Assembly (NCBI GenBank): GCA_002708925.1
Contig: PAPN01000049.1
Span: 1 to 64,000 of the forward strand
Direction of reading: 5' to 3'
DNA: 64,000 nt
Source: Paracoccaceae bacterium
GTDB taxonomy: Bacteria; Pseudomonadota; Alphaproteobacteria; Rhodobacterales; Rhodobacteraceae
Shown: in pieces, positions 9,336 through 17,633 of the stretch
Numbering within the stretch: position 1 is the first letter of the stretch
Layout: each line of letters opens with the position of its first letter
The notes under the pieces: generated by a model
The model's database searches: none
What the model was told of the DNA's origin: nothing
Seen by the model: the letters and a program-made list of their open reading frames with translations, nothing else
Program-made: the position numbers and the translations under genes

Positions 9336-9716
9336 ATGACGCAAGTGACCCGCAGCCCGGACTGCGCAAACTCGGCGCAGAATCGCCGGATCGAAAACAT
9401 CGCCCTTGCCCTGATGGGTGAGGGCGATCTGCCCGATGCCGCCCTGTCCGAGGGCGCGGTCTGGGATCGCTCGGGCGGGGCTGTTCTGGGCCGTCCGGCA
9501 ATCCAGCAGGCCCGCGAAAACCAGCCCACCTGCAAATCCATCCGCATTGAACAAGTGGTCAGCCATGGCAAGGCGGGCACGGCCTCGGGGGTGTTGACGC
9601 GGCCCGATGGCAGCACACGCTTGTTTTGCCATGTGATCCGCTTTACCCGTTCCGAAAATGGTGAAATCGCGCAAATGGTTAGTTTCGAACATGCCCACGG
9701 ACGGAAAAATGGCTGA
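9336..9716 (+). CDS. NTF2/SnoaL-like small protein
   Basis: A 126-residue cytosolic protein. The order of helices and strands, with VWDRSGGAVLGRPAIQQ followed by RPDGSTRLFCHVIRFTRSENGEIAQM, suggests the NTF2-like cone fold, but catalytic residues cannot be named. It begins 3 nt after the SPFH gene and its stop overlaps the zinc-ribbon gene by 8 nt, so it is part of the operon. A ligand-binding or scaffold role is inferred only from the fold. Confidence 0.65.
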   Translation: MTQVTRSPDCANSAQNRRIENIALALMGEGDLPDAALSEGAVWDRSGGAVLGRPAIQQARENQPTCKSIRIEQVVSHGKAGTASGVLTRPDGSTRLFCHVIRFTRSENGEIAQMVSFEHAHGRKNG

Positions 9717-10803
9717 GCCTCAGGAACACCGCTTTCCCTGCGATCAATGCGGCGCGGACATGCGGTTTGACCCGGACGCCGGCCAGCTGATGTGCGATCA
9801 TTGCGGCCATGTTCAGGAGGTCTCCGAGGCCAGCCCCTGGGGCGGCGGCGCCATCCGCGAGCTGGATTTCCAGCAGGCCCTGAACAACCTGCTGCCCGCC
9901 CAGGAAATCGAGGAAACCCGCGTCACCAAATGCCCCAATTGCGGCGCGCAGGTCGAATTTTCGCAGGTCGATCACGCGCTGGAATGCCCGTTTTGCGCCA
10001 CGCCCGTCGTCACCGATACCGGCACGCATCGGCATATCAAACCGCGCGGCGTGCTGCCCTTTGCGCTGACCGAACAGCAGGCCCGCACGGCGATGACAGA
10101 CTGGCTGGGCCGTCTGTGGTTTGCGCCCAATGGATTGCAGGAATACGCACGCAAAGGCCGCCGGATGGAGGGCATCTATGTCCCCTACTGGACCTTCGAC
10201 GCCGATACGAAAACCAAATATCGCGGCGAGCGTGGCACGGTTTACCACGAAACCCGCACGGTCACCCGCAATGGCAAACGCACACAGCAGCGCGTCACCA
10301 AAGTCCGCTGGAGCCCCAAATCCGGCCGGGTTGCGCGGTTCTTCGATGATGTGCTGGTGCTGGCCTCGCGCAGCCTGCCCAAACGCTTCACCGATGCGCT
10401 GGAACCCTGGGATCTGTCCGGCCTGGCCCCCTATCAGCCCGAGTTTCTGGCCGGCTTCCGCGCCGAGGGCTATGCGGTGGAACTGGACGAGGGCTATGAT
10501 CAGGCCCGCGCCAAAATGAACCGCGTGATCGCGCGCGACGTGCGCTTTGACATCGGCGGAGACCGGCAGCGCATCCACGATATTCAGACACAGATCAGCG
10601 ATGTCACCTTTAAACATGTGCTGCTGCCGGTCTGGCTGGCGGCCTATAAATATCGCGGGAAAACCTATCGTTTCGTGGTGAACGGCCAGACGGGCCGGGT
10701 GCAGGGCGAACGGCCCTGGTCGGCCTGGAAAATCGCTATTGCGGTGGTTCTGGGCCTGATCGTCGCGGGGACAGCAGGGTATTTCATCGCACAAAATCAA
10801 TAA
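9709..10803 (+). CDS. Zinc-ribbon membrane protein (TFIIB-type ribbon, YdjG-like)
   Basis: 364 residues from the ATG at 9709; ATG 9691 is an alternative. Four CxxC pairs near the N terminus (CDQC, CDHC, CPNC, CPFC) form two zinc ribbons. A globular middle region follows, including YVPYWTFDADTKTKYRGERG, and a single C-terminal transmembrane helix (about 338-360). Such proteins are often mis-annotated as primosomal protein N' because of the ribbon. It is the last gene of the operon starting at 5037. By analogy with Bacillus YdjG it may anchor partner proteins at the membrane; that is inference. Confidence 0.8.
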   Translation: MAEPQEHRFPCDQCGADMRFDPDAGQLMCDHCGHVQEVSEASPWGGGAIRELDFQQALNNLLPAQEIEETRVTKCPNCGAQVEFSQVDHALECPFCATPVVTDTGTHRHIKPRGVLPFALTEQQARTAMTDWLGRLWFAPNGLQEYARKGRRMEGIYVPYWTFDADTKTKYRGERGTVYHETRTVTRNGKRTQQRVTKVRWSPKSGRVARFFDDVLVLASRSLPKRFTDALEPWDLSGLAPYQPEFLAGFRAEGYAVELDEGYDQARAKMNRVIARDVRFDIGGDRQRIHDIQTQISDVTFKHVLLPVWLAAYKYRGKTYRFVVNGQTGRVQGERPWSAWKIAIAVVLGLIVAGTAGYFIAQNQ

Positions 10804-10824
10804 CATGTCCTGGGGGAGGGGCAC

Positions 10825-11499
10825 ATGACCGACGATTTTCAAACCTTTGACCGCGTGATGCGCGCGCGTCATTCGTGCCGCGGCTTTCGCCCCGACCCGG
10901 TTCCATCCACGACCATCCAGCAGATCGTGCAAACCGCCCAACGCGTGCCCACCTGGTGCAACGCGCAGCCCTGGCAGATCATTGTCACCAGCGGCGCTCA
11001 GACCGATGCCTTCCGAAACGCGATGACACAGGCGGCTGAGACTCAGACCGCCCAGCCCGATCTGGACTGGCCGCAGCAATACACCGGCGTGTACCAAGAG
11101 CGGCGCCGGACCTGCGGATTGCAGCTTTATCAGGCCGTGGGGGTGACGCGCGGGGATCGGGTGGGCTCGGCCCGGCAAATGAGCGAAAACTACCGCCTGT
11201 TCGGCGCGCCGCATGTGGCCATCATCACCTCGGACTCCGATCTGGGCCCTTATGGCGTAATGGATTGCGGCGGGTTTGTCGCGGCCTTTGCGGCAGCCGC
11301 GCAGGCGGCGGGCGTGGCCAGCATCGCCCAGGCGGCCATCGCCGCTTTTGCCCCCACCGTGCGGGCGCATTTCGATATTCCGCAGACGCGCCTGATCCTC
11401 TGCGCGATCTCATTCGGATACGAAGATCCCGCCCATCCCGCCAACCAGTTTCGCACCGAGCGCGCCCCCCTGTCTCAGGTTCTGGATCTGCGCGAGTAA
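10825..11499 (+). CDS. Nitroreductase-family oxidoreductase
   Basis: A 224-residue FMN-dependent nitroreductase-like enzyme. The N-terminal RARHSCRGFRPDPVP motif and the RVPTWCNAQPWQIIV segment are the FMN-binding signature, and YGVMDCGGFVAAFAAAA belongs to the dimer interface region. Substrate unknown. It follows the zinc-ribbon gene after 21 nt with GGGGGAGGG as ribosome site, so it might be read from the same transcript although it is unrelated in function. Confidence 0.88.
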   Translation: MTDDFQTFDRVMRARHSCRGFRPDPVPSTTIQQIVQTAQRVPTWCNAQPWQIIVTSGAQTDAFRNAMTQAAETQTAQPDLDWPQQYTGVYQERRRTCGLQLYQAVGVTRGDRVGSARQMSENYRLFGAPHVAIITSDSDLGPYGVMDCGGFVAAFAAAAQAAGVASIAQAAIAAFAPTVRAHFDIPQTRLILCAISFGYEDPAHPANQFRTERAPLSQVLDLRE

Positions 11500-11538
11500 C
11501 ATCGGCATCCCCCGCAAACTTCAGCCCACGGAGCCCCC

Positions 11539-11985
11539 ATGCGCGCCCTTTTACAACGTGTCACCCAAGCCTCGGTTTCGGTCGAGGGAACGACAGTCGG
11601 CCAATGCGGTGCCGGGCTGCTGATCCTGGTCTGCGCCATGCAGGGCGATACCGAATCCCAGGCCGATCATCTGGCCTCCAAAATCGCCAAGCTGCGGGTT
11701 TTCAAGGACGAAAACGGCAAAATGAACCGCTCGGTTCGCGATATTGAGGGCAGCGCGCTGGTGGTCAGCCAGTTCACGCTGGCCGCCGATACCTCACGCG
11801 GGAACCGGCCCGGATTTTCCGCCGCCGCGCCGCCCGATCAGGGCAAGGCGCTGTATGATTATTTCGCCGCGCAACTGGCCGCGCAGGGCGTGCCCGTTCA
11901 GACAGGGGTGTTCGGCGCGGACATGTCTGTGGCGCTGGTCAATGACGGGCCGGTGACCATCTGGATGGACAGCGCGCCAGAGTAG
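11539..11985 (+). CDS. dtd: D-aminoacyl-tRNA deacylase
   Basis: Dtd hydrolyses D-amino acids (and glycine mis-attached to tRNA-Ala) from tRNA, a proofreading step. The 148-residue protein starts [15 protein letters not shown], and has both active-site motifs, SQFTLAAD and [10 protein letters not shown] (the GP-containing cross-subunit motif). It is preceded by a CACGGAG ribosome site 39 nt after the nitroreductase. Confidence 0.96.
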   Translation: MRALLQRVTQASVSVEGTTVGQCGAGLLILVCAMQGDTESQADHLASKIAKLRVFKDENGKMNRSVRDIEGSALVVSQFTLAADTSRGNRPGFSAAAPPDQGKALYDYFAAQLAAQGVPVQTGVFGADMSVALVNDGPVTIWMDSAPE

Positions 11986-12322
11986 ACCCCGCAAATCTGC
12001 ATCGGAAAATTCAGAAAAATCCAGGCAGGGCGCTAAGTTAGGGACTGCACGCCCTGCCTGTGAAAAACCGGGCGCAGGGCCGCGCGTTCCGTTCGAAGAT
12101 CCCTCTTATCCGGCAATCGGAACGCCCCCTCCTGCGTTCGTCGGCCTGGCTCTCCCTCTCTTCGTGGGAACGGGCCCCTGCGTCTGACCCCTCCGTCAAA
12201 CGCCCGCCCGGCTATGATCGTCAAACGATCATAGCACCCCGAGTCGATCAAGCCCCATCAGGCGAAATCGTCAGACCAAACGGAAAAGTGACGTAACGAC
12301 ACTTGGGGTGCGGCACGGCAGG
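11986..12322. other. 337-bp non-coding gap with a perfect hairpin
   Basis: No convincing gene is seen; open frames on both strands here lack recognisable domains. The only clear structure is a perfect 11-bp hairpin at 12211-12235 (GCTATGATCGT, loop CAA, ACGATCATAGC). It lacks a T-tract on either strand, so it is more like an operator-type palindrome or a structured RNA than a classical terminator. dtd and the GFA gene converge here, so termination is expected. Confidence 0.5.
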
Positions 12323-12688
12323 TCAGGTGCGATCCTTCGGATGATTCACCCCGTCCGCCCAGGGAATCTCGCCCAGATCGCGCGGGTTCACCCCTTCGAT
12401 CGCGGCGGCATTCACCCCGTATTCATTCGGGTTCGAGCGCCGCTGATGATGCGTGTAAATCCCGCAGACCGAGCAAAAATAGTGTTTCGCCGTCCTGGTG
12501 CCCCATTGATACAGGGTCAGCTTATCCGCGCCGCGTATGATCTCGATCCCGTCCAGGGGTGCGGACACGGCAATCGCTCCGCGCCGGCGACAGAAGGAAC
12601 AATCGCAGCGCCGCGCGGTGTTGAAACCGTCGCTTAGCTGCACGGACAATTCGACAGCGCCACAATGGCAGGTCAGTTTATGGGTCAT
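12323..12688 (-). CDS. GFA / CENP-V domain protein
   Basis: A 121-residue zinc-binding protein of the glutathione-dependent formaldehyde-activating (GFA) fold. Visible zinc ligands are CHCGAVE (Cys8, Cys10), CDCSFCRRRG and CSVCGIYTHH. Substrate is unknown; most small GFA proteins are not true formaldehyde-activating enzymes. Its ATG overlaps the stop of the rhomboid gene by 4 nt (ATGA), so it is translated in the same operon. Confidence 0.9.
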   Translation of the reverse strand: MTHKLTCHCGAVELSVQLSDGFNTARRCDCSFCRRRGAIAVSAPLDGIEIIRGADKLTLYQWGTRTAKHYFCSVCGIYTHHQRRSNPNEYGVNAAAIEGVNPRDLGEIPWADGVNHPKDRT

Positions 12689-13434
12689 TTACGGCGCCTT
12701 TTCACAGTCGGGATTGAGGAACGGGACAAAGGATAGCTGCTCTCGGGATTGGGGGGCTGGCCATGGGTGCGTTCCCAAAACCCCACACCGCCCTGACGCA
12801 TCCAATAGGGCAAAGCCAGCACGAATCCGGCCAGAAACCCACCCGCATGAGCCCAATAGGCCACGCCTCCGCCGCTGGCATCCACGGTACTGCCCGAAAA
12901 CAGTTGCAGCACGAACCACACCCCCAGCATCGCCCAGGCCGGCACCGGAAAGATGCGGAAAAACACAAAGAAAATGAACAAGATGTCGATCCGCGCCTTA
13001 GGAAACAGCAACAGATAGCCCCCCATCACCCCGGCAATCGCCCCCGAGGCCCCCACCGTCGGGATCACCGAGCCCGGATCGGCCGCCACATGCGCAAAGG
13101 CCGCCGCCAACCCCGAGGCCAGATAGAACAGCAAGAACCCGACATGGCCAAAGGCGTCCTCCATATTGTCGCCAAAGATCCATAAAAACAGCATGTTACC
13201 GGCCAGATGCATCCAGCCTCCGTGCATGAACATGGTGGTGAACAGGGTCTCATACCCCGCCCCCTGAGCGACACGGGCGGGGATCAGGCTCCAGTCAAAA
13301 AAGAACGCGTTCAGCGCACGCGGATCATCGAACAGCTCCACGTAGCTTAGAAACACCGCCACATTCACCGCAATCAGCGCATAGGTGACAAAGGGCGTGC
13401 GGTCGGACGGGTTGTGATCTCGGATCGGAAACAT
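12685..13434 (-). CDS. Rhomboid-family intramembrane serine protease
   Basis: 249 residues with at least six hydrophobic helices. The catalytic Ser is S130 in GASGAIAG and the catalytic His is H196 in AYWAHAGGF; HLAGN (Asn80) provides the usual oxyanion-hole side chain. The N-terminal MFPIRDHNPSDRTPFVTYALI is the common start of alphaproteobacterial rhomboids. It cleaves transmembrane substrates in the inner membrane; its target is unknown. First gene of the rhomboid-GFA pair. Confidence 0.93.
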   Translation of the reverse strand: MFPIRDHNPSDRTPFVTYALIAVNVAVFLSYVELFDDPRALNAFFFDWSLIPARVAQGAGYETLFTTMFMHGGWMHLAGNMLFLWIFGDNMEDAFGHVGFLLFYLASGLAAAFAHVAADPGSVIPTVGASGAIAGVMGGYLLLFPKARIDILFIFFVFFRIFPVPAWAMLGVWFVLQLFSGSTVDASGGGVAYWAHAGGFLAGFVLALPYWMRQGGVGFWERTHGQPPNPESSYPLSRSSIPTVKRRRK

Positions 13435-13514
13435 GGGCGCACGATCCGGCCTTTTGCCGGTAAGGTCAAGTAACCGTGACTTGACCCGCCCGCGCGATGC
13501 GTCACCATTGGGCC

Positions 13515-14087
13515 ATGCTGAAACCTTGGATCATAGCGCTGACACTGGCCGGATCACAGGCGGTATCGCAGGGTGAATTGCAGGATGAATTTCAGGCCGC
13601 AACCTGCCCTGCGCCGCCCGATCACTCCGCCGCGCTGAATCGCCTGCTGGATCGGGTCCAGGCGGCCGGATCAGAATCCCAGGCCCGGCAGATTTCGGAT
13701 CAGATGTGGGCGCTGTGGGCCAGCGCCCCCGATGAGATCGCCCAAGAGATCCTGAACGCCGGCATGGCCAAACGCGCAAGCTATGACCTGCTGGGCGCCC
13801 GGCAGGCGTTCGACCGGCTGATCGCCTACTGCCCCGACTATGCCGAGGGCTATAACCAGCGCGCCTTTGTCAATTTCATCCGCCAGGATTACAGCGCCTC
13901 TCTGACCGATCTGGAGCGCACTCTGGCCCTGTCGCCCCGGCACCTGGGCGCGATGACGGGCAAGGCTTTGGCGTTGATGGGGCTGGGCCGCATGGACGAG
14001 GGCCAGCAGGTGCTGCGCGCCGCGCTGGCACTGAACCCCTGGCTGCCCGAACGCCACCTGCTGACCCCCGGCGGCGAAGAGCTCTGA
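13515..14087 (+). CDS. TPR-repeat periplasmic protein
   Basis: 190 residues. A signal peptide-like N terminus (MLKPWIIALTLAGSQAVSQ) suggests export. Tetratricopeptide-like helices cover about residues 85-180 (NQRAFVNFIRQDYSASLTDLERTLALSPRHLGAMTGKALA spans two of them). The ATG at 13515 is preferred over 13497 because it places the signal peptide correctly. Role unknown; probably a protein-protein interaction scaffold. It is followed within 70 nt by the TPP riboswitch. Confidence 0.78.
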   Translation: MLKPWIIALTLAGSQAVSQGELQDEFQAATCPAPPDHSAALNRLLDRVQAAGSESQARQISDQMWALWASAPDEIAQEILNAGMAKRASYDLLGARQAFDRLIAYCPDYAEGYNQRAFVNFIRQDYSASLTDLERTLALSPRHLGAMTGKALALMGLGRMDEGQQVLRAALALNPWLPERHLLTPGGEEL

Positions 14088-14156
14088 GCCCCGAAAATCC
14101 GGCCATCTGAAATTTTCCGGTGACGCGCGCGCCGTCATGCTGTATGCCCATCGCAT

Positions 14157-14237
14157 CTGTTGGGGTGCCCCGAGGGGCTGAGATGCAATCCGCAAACCCA
14201 TTGAACCTGAACCGGTTAGGACCGGCGGAGGGAACAG
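14157..14237 (+). promoter_or_regulatory. TPP riboswitch (Thi-box)
   Basis: The conserved aptamer pieces are all present in order: GGGGTGCC, GGGCTGAGATG, then ACCCATTGAACCTGAACC, GGTTAGGACCGGCGGAGGGAACA. The closing stem P1 is CTGTT (14157-14161) with AACAG (14233-14237). It lies upstream of thiD and should shut down the whole operon when thiamine diphosphate is bound. Confidence 0.97.
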
Positions 14238-14238
14238 A

Positions 14239-14275
14239 CTTTGGGATTTTGCACGCCCAAAGACCCGTTTCTTTC
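14239..14275 (+). terminator. Candidate riboswitch expression-platform hairpin
   Basis: Just after the aptamer, CTTTGGG (14239-14245) and CCCAAAG (14256-14262) form a perfect 7-bp stem, followed by a pyrimidine-rich stretch containing GTTTCTTTCT. This fits an attenuator-type terminator, though the T-tract is interrupted. Alternatively the switch may act by hiding the AAAGGAAG ribosome site of thiD at 14296-14303. Confidence 0.5.
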
Positions 14276-14309
14276 TGTCGATCCGTCCATTGATCAAAGG
14301 AAGAAACCC

Positions 14310-15107
14310 TTGGCCTCTATCGCATTGACCATCGCCGGATCTGACAGCGGAGGCGGCGCCGGTATTCAAGCGGATCTGAAGACTTTCTCGGCACTGGGGG
14401 TTTATGGCGCCAGCGTGATCACCGCCGTCACCGCGCAGAACACCCAGGACGTGACCGCCGTGCATCCGATCCCTCTGGATGTGGTGCGCGCGCAGATCGC
14501 GGCAGTGCTGGAGGATCTGGACGTGGCCGCGATCAAGATCGGCATGTTGGGATCGCCCCAGCTGGTGACATGCGTGGCCCAGGCCCTGGCCGATTTCGAC
14601 GGCCCCATCGTGCTGGACCCGGTGATGGTGGCCAAATCCGGCGCGGTGCTGCTGCCCCCCGAGGCAATCGCCCCCCTGCGCACAGAGCTGCTGCCGCGCG
14701 CCACCGTCCTGACCCCGAATATCCCCGAGGCCGCCCTGCTGCTGGACCAGCCCGAAACCCTGACCGCCGAGGCGCTCAGGCAGCAGGGGCAAAACCTGCT
14801 GGCGCTGGGGCCCCAGGCGGTCCTGATGAAGGGCGGGCATGGGCTGGGCAATATCTGCACCGACTGGCTGATCAATGAACGCGGCGCGCTGGGGCTGGAA
14901 TCTGACCGTATCCATACGCGCAACACCCATGGGACCGGCTGCACCCTGTCCTCGGGTATCGCGGCGGGGCTGGCGCGCGGGCAATCTGTGGAAACCGCCG
15001 TGCGCGCCGCGCATGGCTGGCTGCATCGGGCCATTCTGCGCGCCGATGACCTGAGCATCGGCCACGGGCACGGCCCGGTTCACCACTTTCACGAGGTCTG
15101 GACATGA
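14310..15107 (+). CDS. thiD: Hydroxymethylpyrimidine / phosphomethylpyrimidine kinase
   Basis: ThiD phosphorylates HMP and then HMP-P to give HMP-PP for thiamine synthesis. The 265-residue protein begins with the ATP/substrate motif ASIALTIAGSDSGGGAGIQ and has the anion-hole motif THGTGCTLSSGIAAG. The TTG at 14310 is chosen as start because AAAGGAAG lies 6 nt before it and the family starts exactly here; an open frame to 14241 adds residues with no similarity and runs into the riboswitch leader. First gene of the thiamine operon. Confidence 0.95.
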   Translation: MASIALTIAGSDSGGGAGIQADLKTFSALGVYGASVITAVTAQNTQDVTAVHPIPLDVVRAQIAAVLEDLDVAAIKIGMLGSPQLVTCVAQALADFDGPIVLDPVMVAKSGAVLLPPEAIAPLRTELLPRATVLTPNIPEAALLLDQPETLTAEALRQQGQNLLALGPQAVLMKGGHGLGNICTDWLINERGALGLESDRIHTRNTHGTGCTLSSGIAAGLARGQSVETAVRAAHGWLHRAILRADDLSIGHGHGPVHHFHEVWT

Positions 15108-16084
15108 GCCCCGATTTCACCGTTCTGGGCAGCGGCGTTGTGGGCCTGTGCGTCGCCTCGGAACTGTCCCGGCGCGGCCAGTCCGTCACCGTCTGCGACC
15201 CCGCGCTTGGCCCCGGTCCGCAGGGCTGTTCGTGGTGGGCCGGCGGGATGCTGGCCCCCGATTGCGAGGGCGAAAGCGCCGAGCCCCCCGTCATCCGCCA
15301 TGGCCGCAAAGCCGCCGACTGGTGGCGCGCGCGCGGCGCCGAGGTCACGCAAATGGGCTCGGTCGTGGTGGCGCTTAGCCGCGATCACGCCGAGCTGACC
15401 CGCTTTGCCCAGCGCACCGAAAACCACCGCGCCCTGACAGCGGACGCGCTAACCGATCTAGAACCGCACCTGTCCGGCAGGTTCCCCCACGCGCTGCATA
15501 TGACATTGGAATCACACATTAATCCACGCCAAACCCTGTCCGGTCTGCGCGATGCTCTGCAAGCAGAGGACGTGCATTTCACCGCCGACACCACCCGTCA
15601 GGGGCAGGTCATCGACTGCCGCGGGCTGGCCGCCAAAGACAGCCTGCCCGACCTGCGCGGCGTCAAGGGCGAGATGGTGATCCTGCATACGCCCGACATC
15701 GTGCTCGCCCGTCCGGTGCGGCTGCTGCACCCGCGCTATCCGCTGTATATCGTGCCGCGTGGCGACGGGGTGTTCATGCTGGGCGCCACCCAGATCGAGC
15801 GCGAGGACGGCGCGCGCGCCTCGGTCCGGTCGGTGCTGGAACTGCTCAGCGCCGCCTATGCGCTGAACCCCGCCTTCGCCGAGGCCGAAATTCTGGAAAT
15901 CGGCACCGGCGCGCGCCCGGCCTTTGCCGACAACATGCCCCGCATCAGGCACCTGCCGGACGCGCTGCATGTGAACGGGCTGTTCCGCCACGGATACCTG
16001 CTGGCCCCCGCGCTGGCGCAGATGGTGGGCGCCCTGCTGCTGGACGGAACAACACCGGAGGATTGGTATGAAGATCATCGTTAA
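15104..16084 (+). CDS. thiO: Glycine oxidase ThiO
   Basis: A FAD-dependent glycine oxidase that makes dehydroglycine for thiazole synthesis. 326 residues: the dinucleotide-binding GSGVVGLCVASELSRRG is at the N terminus, SWWAGGMLAP is the conserved FAD-site region, and the C-terminal NGLFRHGYLLAPALA is the family's final FAD motif. It overlaps thiD by 4 nt (ATGA) and thiS by 17 nt. Cytosolic. Confidence 0.93.
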   Translation: MSPDFTVLGSGVVGLCVASELSRRGQSVTVCDPALGPGPQGCSWWAGGMLAPDCEGESAEPPVIRHGRKAADWWRARGAEVTQMGSVVVALSRDHAELTRFAQRTENHRALTADALTDLEPHLSGRFPHALHMTLESHINPRQTLSGLRDALQAEDVHFTADTTRQGQVIDCRGLAAKDSLPDLRGVKGEMVILHTPDIVLARPVRLLHPRYPLYIVPRGDGVFMLGATQIEREDGARASVRSVLELLSAAYALNPAFAEAEILEIGTGARPAFADNMPRIRHLPDALHVNGLFRHGYLLAPALAQMVGALLLDGTTPEDWYEDHR

Positions 16085-16265
16085 CGGGCAAGACACCGAT
16101 ACGGACGCAACCACGCTGGAGCAGTTGCTGGATCAGCAGGGCCACAGCGGCGCCAAGCTGGCCACCGCCGTGAATGAGGTCTTCGTGCCTGCCACGCTGC
16201 GCCCGTCTCATACGCTGAAACCGGGGGATCGGGTGGAAATCCTGGCCCCCATGCAAGGAGGCTGA
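16068..16265 (+). CDS. thiS: Sulfur carrier protein ThiS
   Basis: A 65-residue beta-grasp sulfur carrier that ends in the required Gly-Gly (MQGG), which is adenylated and thiocarboxylated by ThiF. It begins inside the 3' end of thiO and is followed after 1 nt by thiG. The middle segment [12 protein letters not shown] is the typical ThiS core strand. Confidence 0.95.
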   Translation: MKIIVNGQDTDTDATTLEQLLDQQGHSGAKLATAVNEVFVPATLRPSHTLKPGDRVEILAPMQGG

Positions 16266-16266
16266 C

Positions 16267-17040
16267 ATGCCCACGTTCTATGACACTCGGATCGAGTCCG
16301 CGATGATGCTGGGCACCGCGCAATACCCCTCGCCCGCCATTCTGGCGCAGGCCTTTCAACGCTCGGGCGCGGGCATTGCCACCGTGTCCATCCGGCGCGA
16401 GGGCGGCGCGGAAAAGGCCGGGCAGGCCTTCTGGCAATTGATTCAGGATCTGGGCGTGGCCGTCCTGCCCAACACCGCCGGCTGCCACTCTGTCCGCGAG
16501 GCCGTGACCACCGCCCACATGGCCCGCGAGCTGTTCGACACGCCCTGGATCAAGCTTGAGGTCATCGGCAATGCGGACACACTGCAGCCGGACCCATTCG
16601 GCCTGATCGAGGCTGCACGCATCCTGTCCGAAGACGGGTTTCAGGTGTTCCCCTATTGCACCGAGGATCTGGTCCTGTGTGACCGTCTGCTGGACGCGGG
16701 CTGCAAGGTTCTGATGCCCTGGGGCGCGCCGATTGGCACCGGGCTGGGGCTGAATAACCTCTACGGTCTGCGCAGCCTGCGCGCGCATTTCCCAGACGTG
16801 CCGCTGGTGGTGGATGCGGGGCTGGGCCTGCCCAGCCAGGCCGCGCAGGCGATGGAGCTGGGCTATGATGCGGTGTTGCTGAACACCGCCGTCGCCAAAG
16901 CCGGAGACCCCGCCGCCATGGCCGAGGCCTTTGCCGGGGCGGTCGCCGCGGGCGCGCAGGCCTATCGCGCCCAGCCGATGATGCCACGCGACATGGCTGC
17001 CCCCTCTACCCCTCTGATTGGAAAGGCTTTTCTATCATGA
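16267..17040 (+). CDS. thiG: Thiazole synthase ThiG
   Basis: ThiG builds the thiazole phosphate from DXP, dehydroglycine and ThiS thiocarboxylate. 257 residues in a TIM-barrel fold: the Schiff-base lysine is in WIKLEVIGN, and [13 protein letters not shown] and [28 protein letters not shown] split across the phosphate-binding region are typical. It overlaps thiE by 4 nt. Confidence 0.97.
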   Translation: MPTFYDTRIESAMMLGTAQYPSPAILAQAFQRSGAGIATVSIRREGGAEKAGQAFWQLIQDLGVAVLPNTAGCHSVREAVTTAHMARELFDTPWIKLEVIGNADTLQPDPFGLIEAARILSEDGFQVFPYCTEDLVLCDRLLDAGCKVLMPWGAPIGTGLGLNNLYGLRSLRAHFPDVPLVVDAGLGLPSQAAQAMELGYDAVLLNTAVAKAGDPAAMAEAFAGAVAAGAQAYRAQPMMPRDMAAPSTPLIGKAFLS

Positions 17041-17633
17041 TCCCGCATCCGTTCTATCCTATCTTCGATAGCAGCGACTGGCTGGAACGGCTGCTGCCGC
17101 TGGGGGTGAAATTCGTCCAGCTGCGGATCAAGGATCAGCCGCAGGACGTGCTGCGCGCCGAAATCGCGCGCGCGCAGCAGCTGTGCCAGACCCACGGGGC
17201 CACGCTGGTGGTGAACGATCATTGGCAGCTGGCGATTGATCTGGGCTGCGACTGGATTCACCTGGGCCAAGAGGATCTGGATACCGCTGATCTGCCCGCC
17301 ATCCGTGCCGCGGGGCTGAAACTGGGCCTGTCCACACATGACCGCGCCGAACTGGATCGCGCCCTAGCGATCAACCCCGATTACATCGCGCTTGGCCCCG
17401 TTTACCCAACCATTCTGAAGAAAATGAAATGGCACCAGCAGGGTCTGGAGAAACTGACCGAATGGAAGGCCCTGATCGGGGACATCCCGCTGATCGCCAT
17501 CGGCGGAATGTCCGTGGAACGCGCGGCGGGGGCGATGCGGGCGGGGGCCGATTGTGTCTCGGCCGTGACCGACATCACGCTAAATCCCGCCCCCGAGGAC
17601 CGCGTGCGCGCCTGGCTGAAAGAGCTGTCATGA
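17037..17633 (+). CDS. thiE: Thiamine phosphate synthase
   Basis: ThiE joins HMP-PP and thiazole phosphate. 198 residues with the motifs [29 protein letters not shown] and ALGPVYPT. After GPVYPT the sequence is [11 protein letters not shown] rather than the textbook T-T-K-x-x-A-P-x-G loop, a variation seen in some alphaproteobacterial ThiE branches; activity is likely but this loop touches the substrate. Overlaps thiF by 4 nt. Confidence 0.9.
   Translation: MIPHPFYPIFDSSDWLERLLPLGVKFVQLRIKDQPQDVLRAEIARAQQLCQTHGATLVVNDHWQLAIDLGCDWIHLGQEDLDTADLPAIRAAGLKLGLSTHDRAELDRALAINPDYIALGPVYPTILKKMKWHQQGLEKLTEWKALIGDIPLIAIGGMSVERAAGAMRAGADCVSAVTDITLNPAPEDRVRAWLKELS

Noticed and set aside
9679-11370. 563-residue open frame antisense to the zinc-ribbon and nitroreductase genes
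   Set aside because: Spans two real genes on the other strand with typical shadow composition.
12033-12251. Two overlapping short frames in the dtd-GFA gap
   Set aside because: No domain, no ribosome site, and they cross the hairpin.
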